64,000 nt of DNA, from the NCBI RefSeq assembly GCF_037203705.1, contig NZ_JBBCAT010000001.1, positions 2,391,418 through 2,455,417 of the forward strand, written 5' to 3'. Every line of letters starts with the position of its first letter. Position 1 is the first letter of the stretch. The DNA is from Prosthecomicrobium sp. N25 (GTDB lineage: Bacteria > Pseudomonadota > Alphaproteobacteria > Rhizobiales > Ancalomicrobiaceae). The translations under genes and the position numbers were made by a program. Shown here in pieces: positions 44,135-53,009 of the stretch. Under the pieces are notes generated by a model, which saw only the letters and a program-made list of their open reading frames with translations, was not told where the DNA came from and did no database searches.

Positions 44135-45652
44135 TCAAGGCGGGGGCGGTCGGGCGGGCCCGGCCCCGGAAAGGCGCGGACCCGCCTTGAAAGGGGGTGC
44201 CGAGGTCGTGCGGCCTCGCCGGCCGTCGGCGCGGCTTCCGGCCTCTCTCGGGCCGTCCCGCATCAGGCAGGATCCGAGCCCGCTGCCGAGCAGTACCGCG
44301 AGGTAGACGGCGAAGCCGGGGATCTGCAGGGAGAAGTCGACGAGCGCATGGGTGGCCGCCACCGCGACCATGCCGCCGGTCGCGGCGGCCACGAAGCGGT
44401 AGCGCTTGCGGCTGCGCCACCCGTGCCGCACCGCCCAGACAAGCGCCGCGAGCCCGGTCCCGAGCAGCGCCCCTCCGGCGAGCCCCGCCGACTGCAACGC
44501 CTCCAGATAGGTGCTGTGCGCCTTGTCCCAGTAGCCATGGATGTCGCAATCGAGGTCGCGATAGGCCGGGAAGACGTCCTGGAAGGTCCCGAGCCCCGTG
44601 CCGAGGATCGGATGCTCCAGGAAGATGGCGATCGTCGCCGCGAAGGTGCAGGCCCGGCTGCTGTCCACCGTGCCCTCCGCATCGAAGCGGGAGAGCACGA
44701 GCCCGCCGAAGATCCAGACCGCGGCCGTTGCGATCGCCCCGAGAGCCGCCAACGCGGGCCCGCGCGCCCGCCCGGCCAGGTGAGAGGACCACAGAACCGG
44801 CACCCAGAAGACCGCGAGGCCCAGGAGCGTGGCCACGAGGCCGGCGCGCGAGCGGGTCGAGACCAGCGCCACGAAGAGCAGGGCGAGCGTCGCCGCGTGC
44901 AGCACCAGCAAGGGTCGCGGCCGGCTCCCGCCGGGCCCGGCATCGGGAATGAGCGCGCCGAGGTCGAACCCCGTTCGGCGCCAGTCCCGGTAGAACAGGG
45001 CCGACGCCGCCAGGAGCGTCACCCCCAGGTGCGTCGCAGCGGTGTTCCGGTTGATGTAGGTGAGGGTGAAACTGTCGGTGTAGTAGAGCTTGGGCGCCCA
45101 GAGCAGGGTGCCGGGCGTCAGATGGCGCTGCGCCAGGGTCACGAGGGCGAGCGCCGCTGTCGTATGGACGAGGTGTCGCCAGGTCGCGAGCACCGCCTCG
45201 TCGTTGCGCGTAAGCGCCAGCGCGGCGGCGAACAGGCAGACCGGCGCCGCACAGCCGGGAAGCGCGCGCAGGGGCTCGCCCGCGACCGCGGCGATCGATC
45301 CCGGCACGGGACCCAGCACCGCGCGCGCTTCCGCCCAGGCCGGGTGCTCGGGTCCCCCGATCGGGGTGGGACCGGATTGCAGGAGGGCCAGTCCCGCCAA
45401 GAGGAGCACCAGCAGCATCGACAGCGCGAACAGGCGGCGCGCGAGCCGGCTCGACGGCGCCGCCAGGGCCGTGACGACCAGAGCGAGACCTGCCGCGACA
45501 GCCAGCATACCGGCGCCGAGGGGTGTGTTGGAGCCGAAGAAGAAGGGTCCGAGGACGGCGATGACGGTGAGCAGCGGTCGACCGACCGTGGTTGCGGCCT
45601 GATCCGGGAGGCCGCTCCAGGACGGCGTCGGGGCGCTGCGGGCCACGCTCAC
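44135..45652 (-). CDS. O-antigen ligase / EPS polymerase-like membrane protein
   Basis: A 505-residue protein with ten or more transmembrane helices and a large periplasmic loop. The Wzy_C/WaaL-type domain is recognised by the segment STRSRAGLVATLLGLA and by HPILGTGLGTFQDVFPAYR followed by DKAHSTYLEALQSAGL, which contains the conserved His. Such proteins polymerise or ligate lipid-linked polysaccharide on the periplasmic face. GTG 45652 is the start; the C-terminus has a long disordered, basic tail. A second, unrelated-looking polymerase is at 57577, so one of the two may be the ligase. Confidence 0.88.
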   Translation of the reverse strand: MSVARSAPTPSWSGLPDQAATTVGRPLLTVIAVLGPFFFGSNTPLGAGMLAVAAGLALVVTALAAPSSRLARRLFALSMLLVLLLAGLALLQSGPTPIGGPEHPAWAEARAVLGPVPGSIAAVAGEPLRALPGCAAPVCLFAAALALTRNDEAVLATWRHLVHTTAALALVTLAQRHLTPGTLLWAPKLYYTDSFTLTYINRNTAATHLGVTLLAASALFYRDWRRTGFDLGALIPDAGPGGSRPRPLLVLHAATLALLFVALVSTRSRAGLVATLLGLAVFWVPVLWSSHLAGRARGPALAALGAIATAAVWIFGGLVLSRFDAEGTVDSSRACTFAATIAIFLEHPILGTGLGTFQDVFPAYRDLDCDIHGYWDKAHSTYLEALQSAGLAGGALLGTGLAALVWAVRHGWRSRKRYRFVAAATGGMVAVAATHALVDFSLQIPGFAVYLAVLLGSGLGSCLMRDGPREAGSRADGRRGRTTSAPPFKAGPRLSGAGPARPPPP

Positions 45653-45703
45653 GGACCGACCCCGCCTGTCGCCGGACGGCCCGCCGGCGCGGCCGCAGGA
45701 CGG

Positions 45704-46423
45704 CTATGGTGTCCGGTAGACGCCATCGATCTCGGCCTGTCGTTGGATCCGGCTCATGCGGTCTTCGCCGAGTGCGGCCCACATGGCTTCCTGCGCGGCC
45801 CGCGCCGCCGGCCCCGCCGCCGCGTAGAGGGCGACGATCTCGTAGACCCGGGCTCGGCGCATGTAGGTCTCCGCCTCGGACGCGAAGAGGGCCTCGGCCT
45901 CCAGGATCCCGCTTTCCACCAGCGCGCCGAGGAAGCGCACCCGCGCCGCCATGATCCAGTCCTCCGCGGGCGCGAGCCGGATCGAGCGGCGGAGCAGGTC
46001 CTCCGCCGCCGGCGTGAAGCCGTCGCGCGCGACCGCCACGACCGCCAGCCTCAGCCAGAGATTCCCGTCGATGGGGCGGCAGGCCAGCGCGGCCCGCAGG
46101 GTCCGGTCCGCCGCCGCGATGGCTTCGGTCGCGTCCTGTGCCTGGACGGCGGCCGTCTCCAGCCGCGCAACCCGGAGCGTGGCCGCCGAACGCACGAGAT
46201 CGCGGCTGCATCCGGGGGCGTCGAGAACGGTGCCGCTGCGCCTTTCGGCCCGCTCGAAGAAGCTCGGGTCACCGACGCCCTTGCGCTCGATCTGAAGGGC
46301 GACGTCCCGCAGGGGAGCCGTGGTCGCCTCGCCGGACACCGCCGAGACGCCGCCTGCCGCCAGCGCGAGCCCTACCGTCACCGCCAGGGCGCGCAGGACA
46401 TGCCACCCCGCCGAACCCGCCAT
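45704..46423 (-). CDS. Exported hypothetical protein in the EPS locus
   Basis: A 239-residue protein with an N-terminal signal or anchor helix (VLRALAVTVGLALAAGGVSAV) and a helical body with features of helical repeats (AAADRTLRAALACRPIDGNLWLRLAVVAV…TPAAEDLLRRSIRLAP). The two cysteines (about 73 and 115) are the only ones in the body. Its ATG overlaps the stop of the kinase gene (TGATG), so it is made with it, and likely acts in the periplasm as a helper for the export machinery. No family name recognised. Confidence 0.7.
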   Translation of the reverse strand: MAGSAGWHVLRALAVTVGLALAAGGVSAVSGEATTAPLRDVALQIERKGVGDPSFFERAERRSGTVLDAPGCSRDLVRSAATLRVARLETAAVQAQDATEAIAAADRTLRAALACRPIDGNLWLRLAVVAVARDGFTPAAEDLLRRSIRLAPAEDWIMAARVRFLGALVESGILEAEALFASEAETYMRRARVYEIVALYAAAGPAARAAQEAMWAALGEDRMSRIQRQAEIDGVYRTP

Positions 46424-48720
46424 CAGGCCCGGTCCACGTAGTAGTCGGTGTAGCGGCCGTAATAATACTCCTTGGAGCGGTCCGCGGCATAGAGCTTGAG
46501 CTTGGCCGCGTCCACCTTGTTCAGGACGCCGCCGAGGCACTTGCGCTTGATCAGCCGGTCCTGGTCGAGCGCCGCCCTCACCACCCGGCGGGCCGTCTTG
46601 CCCCACTCGGCCACGAACAGGAAGGCGTCGATGTTGCCCTCCGCCGCGCGCGCGTCGACCACCGGGCCGATCGGCGGGAGATCCAGGATGATGTAGTCGT
46701 GCGATGCCCCGGCCTCGGCCAGGAAGGCCTTCATGCCGGTCGAGGAGATGAGCTCGGCGGTATGCGAGATCCGCGTCCTGACCACGGCGGGCAGGAAGCT
46801 CAGGTTCGACCCCGGTTCGGACAGCAGGACGGACCCGTAGGGCTTGTTCTCGAGGACGACTTCGACCAGGCCTTCCTGGGCATGCGGGGCGAGCGCGCGG
46901 GTCATCGAGGGGTTGCGCAGGTCGGCGTCGACGAGCAGCGTGCGCGCCCCCTGGTGCGCGAGGAGCGAGGCGAAGTTCTTGGCGACCGTCGTCTTGCCTT
47001 CGCCCGGCAGCACGGAGACCACGCCGATGATCTTGGGCGAGCGGTCCATGAGCGCCAGGTCGGACGCGAGCTTTGCCGACCGCAGCGTCTCGGCGAAGCT
47101 CGACAGCGGCTTGTCGAGCACGTGCCGCATGATCGCCGCGTCGTTCATGATGCGGTGCGACTCCGATCCGTCCTGTCGTCGCTCGGACCGGGGCGCGTCT
47201 CCCTCCTTGACCGCCTGCATCATCCCGAGGAACTCGATGCCGAGCATGGAGCGGACCTGCTCGCCGGTCCGGAAGCCGCGGTCCCGGTACTCCCTGTAGG
47301 CACCGAAGCCGATCCCGGCGACGCCGCCCAGGAAGCCGGAAAGCGCGAGGATCAGGATCTTCTTGGGGTGGCTGGGCCGCTCGGGCACGCTCGCCCGGGA
47401 GATGATCCGCGCTTCGGTGATCGGGAAGCTCTGCTGCTGCAGGGTCTCCTGATAGCGCTGCAGGAAGCTCTGGTAGAGGTTCCGGAAGGTGTCCGCCTCG
47501 CGCTGCATTTCGCGGAGCTGGACCTGGTCCTCGTTCTTCTCGGCGCTCACCGTGATGAGGCCGGCGAGACTCTCCTCCAGCGCCTTCTGCTTGGACTTGG
47601 CGATCTCGACGTCGCTCTTGTAGCTCTGGGCGATGCGCGTCATCTCCAGGAAGATGAGGCGCTGGTACTCCTTCATCTCGTTGCGCAGGTTCGCGGCCTG
47701 GATGTGGTTCGGCCCGAGCACGGAGGAGATCTCCGACTCGCGCTTGGACGCGGTGACGAACTTGGCCCGGAGCTGCTCGATCACCGTGTTGTCGATGCTG
47801 TCGCTCACCGCCGCATCCAGCTGGCGCGTCTCGACGATCGTGGCGATCCGCTGGTAGCGGGCTTCGGCGCGTGCCGTGTCGCCGCGCGCCGTCACGAGCT
47901 GGGTGGTCAGCTCCGCGAGCTGCTGTTCGCTGAGCAGGTTCCCGCCCGCCGACACCAGACCCTTCTCGGTCTTGAACCTCTGGACCGCGAGATCGGACTC
48001 CACGGCCTTCTGCTTCAGTTCCGAGAGCCGCTCCTCGAGCCAGGTGCTGGCCCTGCGGGTGGCGTCGTATTTCGATTCGAGCTGGTCCGTGAGGTACGCG
48101 TCCGCGAAACCGTTCGCCACGCCCGCGGCGGTGCGGCGGTCCGGCGAGGTGAACGAGATCTCCAGCGCGAGGGTCCGGCCGACGCGCCGGATCGCGAGCC
48201 CGTCCCCGAGCGCCCCGGCGATCTCCTCGGTCCGCCGTTCGTCCTCGTCGAGCACCAGGTCTTCCGCTTCGCTCCCGGCCACCTTGCGGAAGTCCAGGGC
48301 CGCCATGACTTCCGCCAGAATCTTGGCGGCGAAGCCGGGAGGACGCGGCGCGAAGGCGGCATCCTTCTTCAGCTCCAGGCCGTTGATCACGGACACCGCA
48401 AGGCTCTTGGACTTGAGCACTTCGACCTGGCTGTCGACCGAGGTGCTGTCCAGCGCCGGCGCGGTCAGGTCGTAGGCGTCCTGCACGGGCCGAACCTTGC
48501 GGTTGTCGATCAGCAGGGTCGCGGTCGCCGTGTACATCGGCACGGCCGTGATCGCGTAGGCGAGGCCGGCCGTCACCCCGAGGATGCCGAACAGGACCAC
48601 GATCCGGCTTTGCCGGCGCGCCGCCGCGAGCAACTGGTCGAGCTTGATGTCGTCCTTGGAGTCCTCGTCGCCCTCGGGTTCGAAGGCGGACGGGGTTATG
48701 TCTCGGATGATCCGGGTCAT
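46423..48720 (-). CDS. Polysaccharide co-polymerase / BY-kinase (Wzc/ExoP type)
   Basis: A 765-residue inner-membrane protein that controls chain length and export. Order: a short cytosolic N-terminus, transmembrane helix 1 (IVVLFGILGVTAGLAYAI), a long periplasmic Wzz domain with coiled coils, the Pro-rich boundary VPERPSHPKK, helix 2 (ILILALSGFLGGVAG) and a cytosolic BY-kinase domain. The kinase has Walker A LPGEGKTTVAK near residue 570, Walker A' LLVDADLRNP and Walker B IILDLPP. The end has the expected tyrosine cluster EYYYGRYTDYY. I chose ATG 48720 (MTRIIRDITPSAFE), not 48804. Promoter not identified. Confidence 0.95.
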   Translation of the reverse strand: MTRIIRDITPSAFEPEGDEDSKDDIKLDQLLAAARRQSRIVVLFGILGVTAGLAYAITAVPMYTATATLLIDNRKVRPVQDAYDLTAPALDSTSVDSQVEVLKSKSLAVSVINGLELKKDAAFAPRPPGFAAKILAEVMAALDFRKVAGSEAEDLVLDEDERRTEEIAGALGDGLAIRRVGRTLALEISFTSPDRRTAAGVANGFADAYLTDQLESKYDATRRASTWLEERLSELKQKAVESDLAVQRFKTEKGLVSAGGNLLSEQQLAELTTQLVTARGDTARAEARYQRIATIVETRQLDAAVSDSIDNTVIEQLRAKFVTASKRESEISSVLGPNHIQAANLRNEMKEYQRLIFLEMTRIAQSYKSDVEIAKSKQKALEESLAGLITVSAEKNEDQVQLREMQREADTFRNLYQSFLQRYQETLQQQSFPITEARIISRASVPERPSHPKKILILALSGFLGGVAGIGFGAYREYRDRGFRTGEQVRSMLGIEFLGMMQAVKEGDAPRSERRQDGSESHRIMNDAAIMRHVLDKPLSSFAETLRSAKLASDLALMDRSPKIIGVVSVLPGEGKTTVAKNFASLLAHQGARTLLVDADLRNPSMTRALAPHAQEGLVEVVLENKPYGSVLLSEPGSNLSFLPAVVRTRISHTAELISSTGMKAFLAEAGASHDYIILDLPPIGPVVDARAAEGNIDAFLFVAEWGKTARRVVRAALDQDRLIKRKCLGGVLNKVDAAKLKLYAADRSKEYYYGRYTDYYVDRA

Positions 48721-48904
48721 CAAGCTGACAAAACTCGCTGTGCAACGCAGCCCGCGGCTGCCTTGCACGCACAGGAGGGTCCGGACGGCGCCTGTGGCGC
48801 ACATCCGGCGAGGCGGGGCTCGGCGGTCCCGGAGGAGGGCCGCCTCCGCAGGCGGACCTCGGGGTCAGCCCCGGGCAATGGGCGAACGAGACCGTCCGGG
48901 ATCG

Positions 48905-49255
48905 TCAGTTCGGGCTGACCTGCTCCGGATGCACGCCACCCTTGTCGGCCGGTCCCGGACGGACGCCGCCTTCGCCGGTCTTCGGCTTGCCGGGGTCGAC
49001 GAACACGACGCGCGTGGCCCGCGTCGCCGGCGGGCGCTCGCGCGGGGCGGCGACGCGCGGGACTTCTCGGCTTTCCCGCGGCGCGGCGGTCCGAGGCACT
49101 TCCCGGCTTTCGCGCGGCGCCGCGGCCCGAGGCACTTCCCGGCTTTCGGCGGGCTTCTTCACCGGCACGGCGGGCTTGGGCACATCCGCGAGAGCGGGCC
49201 CGCCGAAGGCGGCCAGCAGCGGAACGACGAGGGCGAGGCGGACAGTGTTCATCAT
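48905..49255 (-). CDS. Small secreted Arg/Pro-rich repeat protein
   Basis: A 116-residue protein. A signal peptide (TVRLALVVPLLAAFG…ALA) is followed by three tandem copies of a 12-residue unit SREVPRxAAPRE and a Gly/Pro-rich tail. The start is ATG 49255 or, better for the spacing from AAGGAG, ATG 49252. It lies alone between the two EPS blocks with its own promoter, and the repeat is strongly basic and acidic in turn. It may bind polysaccharide, but no family is recognised and no function is claimed. Confidence 0.7.
   Translation of the reverse strand: MMNTVRLALVVPLLAAFGGPALADVPKPAVPVKKPAESREVPRAAAPRESREVPRTAAPRESREVPRVAAPRERPPATRATRVVFVDPGKPKTGEGGVRPGPADKGGVHPEQVSPN
49037..49144 (-). repeat. 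Three tandem 36-bp repeats inside the secreted Arg/Pro-rich gene
   Basis: Codons 38-73 consist of three successive 12-codon units that encode SREVPRAAAPRE, SREVPRTAAPRE and SREVPRVAAPRE. The nucleotide copies are close to each other, which suggests recent duplication, and copy number may vary between strains. Confidence 0.85.
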
Positions 49256-49293
49256 ACGACTCCTTGTCTAGACGGATTACTACCGTAACGGAA

Positions 49294-49321
49294 GCTATAG
49301 TGCAACCTTCACAGTGATCAA
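49294..49321 (-). promoter_or_regulatory. Possible promoter of the secreted repeat-protein gene
   Basis: On the minus strand TTGATC (49321-49316), a 16-nt spacer and TATAGC (49299-49294) precede the gene by about 40 bases. The surrounding 49256-49430 is AT-rich compared with the locus. No other good pair was seen. Confidence 0.4.
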
Positions 49322-49485
49322 TCATTACTCACCTGAAGATCTAAGGATGCTGCATGTCTCGGCAGAACAGCCAAGAATGGTGGTATCTCGCATAGTGGAT
49401 AACTTTTACGTGTAACCTGTTCGACCGCCTGCCTCGGCGGCCCGCGCCTCGAGGGGGCTGCCGGGTCCCGGCCGCCATCGAGGCG

Positions 49486-51738
49486 TCAAGGCGTGGCCGC
49501 GCAGTCGGCACCCGCCACGCGGGTGATCTCGAAATACGTCGAAGGCCCTGTTGGTAGCCGCGCCGTGTCGATGTCCGCTTCCGTCCGCCCCTGCCGGTCC
49601 GTCAGGGCCACGGGTGCGGTGCGCCGTCCGTCCGGCCCGAGCGCGAAGGCCCGCCAGCAGCCGCCGTCCCCGGTGCGGCCCGCCAGCGCGACCCGCACCA
49701 CCCCGGCCCGGACGAGGATCGGCGCGGTGCCGACCGCCACCAGTTCGGACCGGCCCGGCCCGGCGAAGCGGGCGCCCGTGTTGATTGCATCGGTGGCGTA
49801 AATCAGGAGCAGGCGCCGCGCCGACGCCAGGTCCTCGCCGTCCAGGCCGATCAGGAAGGCCGACCCGTCCCCCTCCACGAGGTCCAGCATCGCGCCGCCG
49901 GCCTCGACCCGCCCGCCCGCGCGTCCGGCCACGCCGATACTGCGCGGCGTGACGACGGTCAGGATTCTGGACCGACGGTCGAGCCGGATTTCCCGCGTCC
50001 GGCTGACGAGGCGGCCGGACCCCAGGTCTGCCGGGACATCGGCCGGCAGGGCGCCTCGGGTCTGCAGCGCTTCGAGCAGTGTGCGCCCGCCCGCCTCGGC
50101 CTCGCCGAGGATCACGTCGGGTTCGCCGGCGGCGTTCGCTTCCGGAGCGTCGCCGCTCGCCGAGGCCCCATCCTCGACCAGCCGGATCCGCACCGGTCCG
50201 AGGAGCGCGACCAGCGACAGCGGCTCGGGAACGCCGCGCTGCGCGGCGGCCCCGAACGCCGTTTCCCGCCGGAAGCCGACGGTGACCGGCGCTCCGCCGT
50301 CCGTCGCCACGTCGCCCCGCCGGTACAGGAACGCGATCACGGTCTCGCTCGCCCGCAGCACCGGGTCGATGGCGACCTGCCCCGGCATGAGCTGCCGCGT
50401 CCGCTCCGACCGGCCCGGCGTCTCCAGCCCGACCGCGAGCGGCTCGCTGAACCGGCAAAGCGCGCTCCATCCGTGCAGCGCCGCATAGGCGCCCGCGACG
50501 GCCCCGAACTCGTGGCGGTGGCTGTTCCAGTAGGGATGCCCGATCTCGCTCACGATCAGCGGGGCGCCCGCGTGCTGGCCCCAGGCGAGCCGCCGGATGT
50601 AGCCGGCCGCCGTGTCGAGGGAGCTGGTGTCCTCCATCCGCCCGCCCGGCTCCAGCGAGGAATGCACGGTGTGGTACTCGTGCAGGTCGAGCGACGCCAT
50701 CCGGCTCCGCCCGAGGTCCGAGTGCAGGCCGGTGTTGGTGTTGTAGGTCGCGACCGGGCCCCGGTAGCCGAGCCCCCGCAGGTGGGCCTCCTGTTCCCGG
50801 AAGAGGTCGAGTTCGAGCTCGGCCGTGAAGCGGTGGAAGTCGCGCGAGCGGGCGGACGTCTCCCGCCGGCCCGGCAGCGAGATCCGGCCGGCGGCCAGCG
50901 ACTCCCCCTCCGGCAGCGCCCCCCAGGCCGCCCGCAAGGCCGCCTCGCTCCCGTATTGCCCCGCCAGCCACCGGGCGAAGGCGGGGCCGAGCGTCGCCTC
51001 GAAGCGCTCCGGCTTCATGACCAGGCGCTGGAAGTCGAGGCCGTTCTCGTTGGCCAGGTTGACCCCGGCGAGCGCGGGGTCGGCGAGCGTCGTGGCGCCC
51101 GTGTAGGGATTGACCCGATCGTGCAGCGTCTCGACCAGCCCGCGCCAGTGCGCGCGCGCCTCCGCGGACACGAAGGCCTCCGCGTGGCTGTGCGCGCCCA
51201 CCCAGCGGTGCGGGAAAATGTTGCCGCGCGCGCCGTTCCACGAGCTCTGCAGGTCGACGATCCAGTAGAGGCCCGCCGCCTTGGCCTCCGCGAGGAAGTA
51301 GAAGTAGCGGTCGAGCAGGACGGGATCGTAGTCGAAGTCCGCGCGCCGCCCGCCCATCAGGACCGCATCGATGAAGTGGATGCGGACCGCGTCGTAGCCG
51401 CCGAGCTTCAGCTGCCGCACCAGCCTGGCCAGGGTCGGCTTGTCCGGCAGCCCGCCGGCCGGCGGCACGAAGGTGGCCTGGCTGCAGTTGAACCGCACCG
51501 GCCGGCCCGGCTCTCCGGCGAATTCGAGGAACCCGCCGCCCGCCGCCACCCGGACGGGCCCCTGGGCGCCGGCCGGCCCCGGCCGCGTCAGGCCCGAGAG
51601 GTCGAGCGGGCTGCCCGGCACGACCTCCAGGGACGCCGCCGGCATGGGGAGCCATTCCGCCGCTGCCGCGGCCACGGCGACGGCCGGCACGGCCAGCATC
51701 GCGGCCGCCGCCAGGGCGAGACGGACGACCGCCCTCAC
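49486..51738 (-). CDS. Exported glycoside-hydrolase-like protein (clan GH-A plan)
   Basis: A 750-residue protein with a signal peptide (LALAAAAMLAVPAVAVAAAAAEW). The first 430 residues look like a TIM barrel of the GH5/GH42 plan: the acid/base candidate E231 in NLANENGLDF and the nucleophile candidate E398 in LIVSEIGHPYWNS are the right distance apart, and HEYHTVHSSLEPGG lies between them. The C-terminal 300 residues are beta-rich (VTVGFRRE, VILGEAEAGGRTLL, AINTGARFAGPGRSE), probably a carbohydrate-binding or jelly-roll part. GTG 51738 overlaps the glycosyltransferase stop. It probably trims or releases the EPS made by this locus. Confidence 0.8.
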   Translation of the reverse strand: MRAVVRLALAAAAMLAVPAVAVAAAAAEWLPMPAASLEVVPGSPLDLSGLTRPGPAGAQGPVRVAAGGGFLEFAGEPGRPVRFNCSQATFVPPAGGLPDKPTLARLVRQLKLGGYDAVRIHFIDAVLMGGRRADFDYDPVLLDRYFYFLAEAKAAGLYWIVDLQSSWNGARGNIFPHRWVGAHSHAEAFVSAEARAHWRGLVETLHDRVNPYTGATTLADPALAGVNLANENGLDFQRLVMKPERFEATLGPAFARWLAGQYGSEAALRAAWGALPEGESLAAGRISLPGRRETSARSRDFHRFTAELELDLFREQEAHLRGLGYRGPVATYNTNTGLHSDLGRSRMASLDLHEYHTVHSSLEPGGRMEDTSSLDTAAGYIRRLAWGQHAGAPLIVSEIGHPYWNSHRHEFGAVAGAYAALHGWSALCRFSEPLAVGLETPGRSERTRQLMPGQVAIDPVLRASETVIAFLYRRGDVATDGGAPVTVGFRRETAFGAAAQRGVPEPLSLVALLGPVRIRLVEDGASASGDAPEANAAGEPDVILGEAEAGGRTLLEALQTRGALPADVPADLGSGRLVSRTREIRLDRRSRILTVVTPRSIGVAGRAGGRVEAGGAMLDLVEGDGSAFLIGLDGEDLASARRLLLIYATDAINTGARFAGPGRSELVAVGTAPILVRAGVVRVALAGRTGDGGCWRAFALGPDGRRTAPVALTDRQGRTEADIDTARLPTGPSTYFEITRVAGADCAATP

Positions 51739-53009
51739 TCGCCCTGCACCGCCGCGACCGGACGGGCCCCGCCCGCCGCGCCCGCGGGCGCCCCGACGAG
51801 CGCCCGGTAGCGCGCCGCCAGCCGGGCGGCCATCGCGGGATAGCTCCGCTGCGCCAGCACATAGGCGGGCCCCGCCGCGCCCATGGCGCGCCGCATGTCC
51901 CCGTCGCCGAGGAGCCGCGCGGCCGCCGCCGCCAGCGTCTCCGGCTCGAAGGCGGTGCAAAGGCCCGCGCCGCTCTCCGCCAGGACGCGACTCTGGTCAG
52001 GATGCGCGTTGGCGACCACCGGCAGTCCCATCGCCAGGTATTCGACGAGCTTGGTCGGCGTTGTGGAGTCGAGCAGGGGATCGGGCGCCATGGGCGCGAG
52101 CGCCACCTCGGCTCGGGCCATGGCCGCCTGCGCCGCCGCGCTCGGCAACCAGCCGGTCCTGAGCACGTGGCCCTCCACCCCGCAGTCGCGGATGCGCGCG
52201 TCGAGCCAGGCCCGGTCCTCCGCCTCGATCGCGTCGCCGACGACGAGCAGGAAGGCGTCCGGCACCGTCCGCCGCAGGATCGCCAGGGTCTCGAACAGGA
52301 CGTCGATCCGCCGCACCCGCTCGCAGGTGCCCAGATAGGCGATCACCCGCCGCCCCGCCAACGCGGCGTCGAGCGCCGGGTCGGCCGGCCCGGCCGGTCC
52401 GGTGAAGCGCTCCGGGTCCACGCACATGGGCACCGCCGTCATCCGCTCGCGCGCGATCCCGAGCGCGGCGACGTCGTCGAGCATGCGCTCGCTCTGGACG
52501 AAGACATGGTCCGCCCGCGGCAGGACGAAGCGGTAGAGCAGGTGCCGCCCGCCTGTTCCGCGCAGGCGCAGGAAGACATAGCGCGCGAGCCCGAGCGACA
52601 GCCCGTGCGTGCGCGCCACCGCCTCGGCGGCCTCCGCCATCGGGAAGGACATCCAGTAGAAGAAGGGGACCCCGAGCCGTCGGGCCTTCAGGAGCGCCAG
52701 GGCGGCCAGGAACGGCTTGTCGCGCACCTGCAGGGCGTCGCAATCGCCGCGGCCGAGCCGCGCCAGCACCCGGAGGCAGCCGGCCGCTTCCCCCATCTGC
52801 CGGCGAAGCCGCCCGCCGCGAGTCCGCAGGCCGATGAGCGCGCCCCCCGCCCACGGCGCCCCCGCCTCCGCCCCCTCCGGAACGACCGCCACGAGATCCG
52901 TCGCGACCCCTTCCGCCGGCAGCGCCTTGCCGAACAGCACCGCCACGTCCGGCCGGTAGGTCGGCCACCCGTCCGGGATGAACTGCAGGATGCGGAGGGG
53001 AGTGGTCAT
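51735..53009 (-). CDS. Glycosyltransferase, GT4-like
   Basis: A 424-residue GT-B enzyme. The C-terminal Rossmann half has the acceptor pattern RVIAYLGTCERVRRIDVLFE, VLRTGWLPSAAAQAAMARAEVALAP and the nucleotide-sugar E-x7-E-like stretch STTPTKLVEYLAMGLPVVA. The N-terminal half is typical (LQFIPDGWPTYRPDVAVLFGKALPAEG). It adds one sugar to the lipid-linked repeat unit, on the cytosolic side. ATG 53009 overlaps the stop of the GT2 gene (ATGA). The sugar is unknown. Confidence 0.92.
   Translation of the reverse strand: MTTPLRILQFIPDGWPTYRPDVAVLFGKALPAEGVATDLVAVVPEGAEAGAPWAGGALIGLRTRGGRLRRQMGEAAGCLRVLARLGRGDCDALQVRDKPFLAALALLKARRLGVPFFYWMSFPMAEAAEAVARTHGLSLGLARYVFLRLRGTGGRHLLYRFVLPRADHVFVQSERMLDDVAALGIARERMTAVPMCVDPERFTGPAGPADPALDAALAGRRVIAYLGTCERVRRIDVLFETLAILRRTVPDAFLLVVGDAIEAEDRAWLDARIRDCGVEGHVLRTGWLPSAAAQAAMARAEVALAPMAPDPLLDSTTPTKLVEYLAMGLPVVANAHPDQSRVLAESGAGLCTAFEPETLAAAAARLLGDGDMRRAMGAAGPAYVLAQRSYPAMAARLAARYRALVGAPAGAAGGARPVAAVQGE

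Noticed and set aside
48721-48804. Longer start of the tyrosine autokinase at 48804
   Set aside because: The extra 28 residues do not look like the family; MTRIIRDITPSAFE is the normal kind of start.
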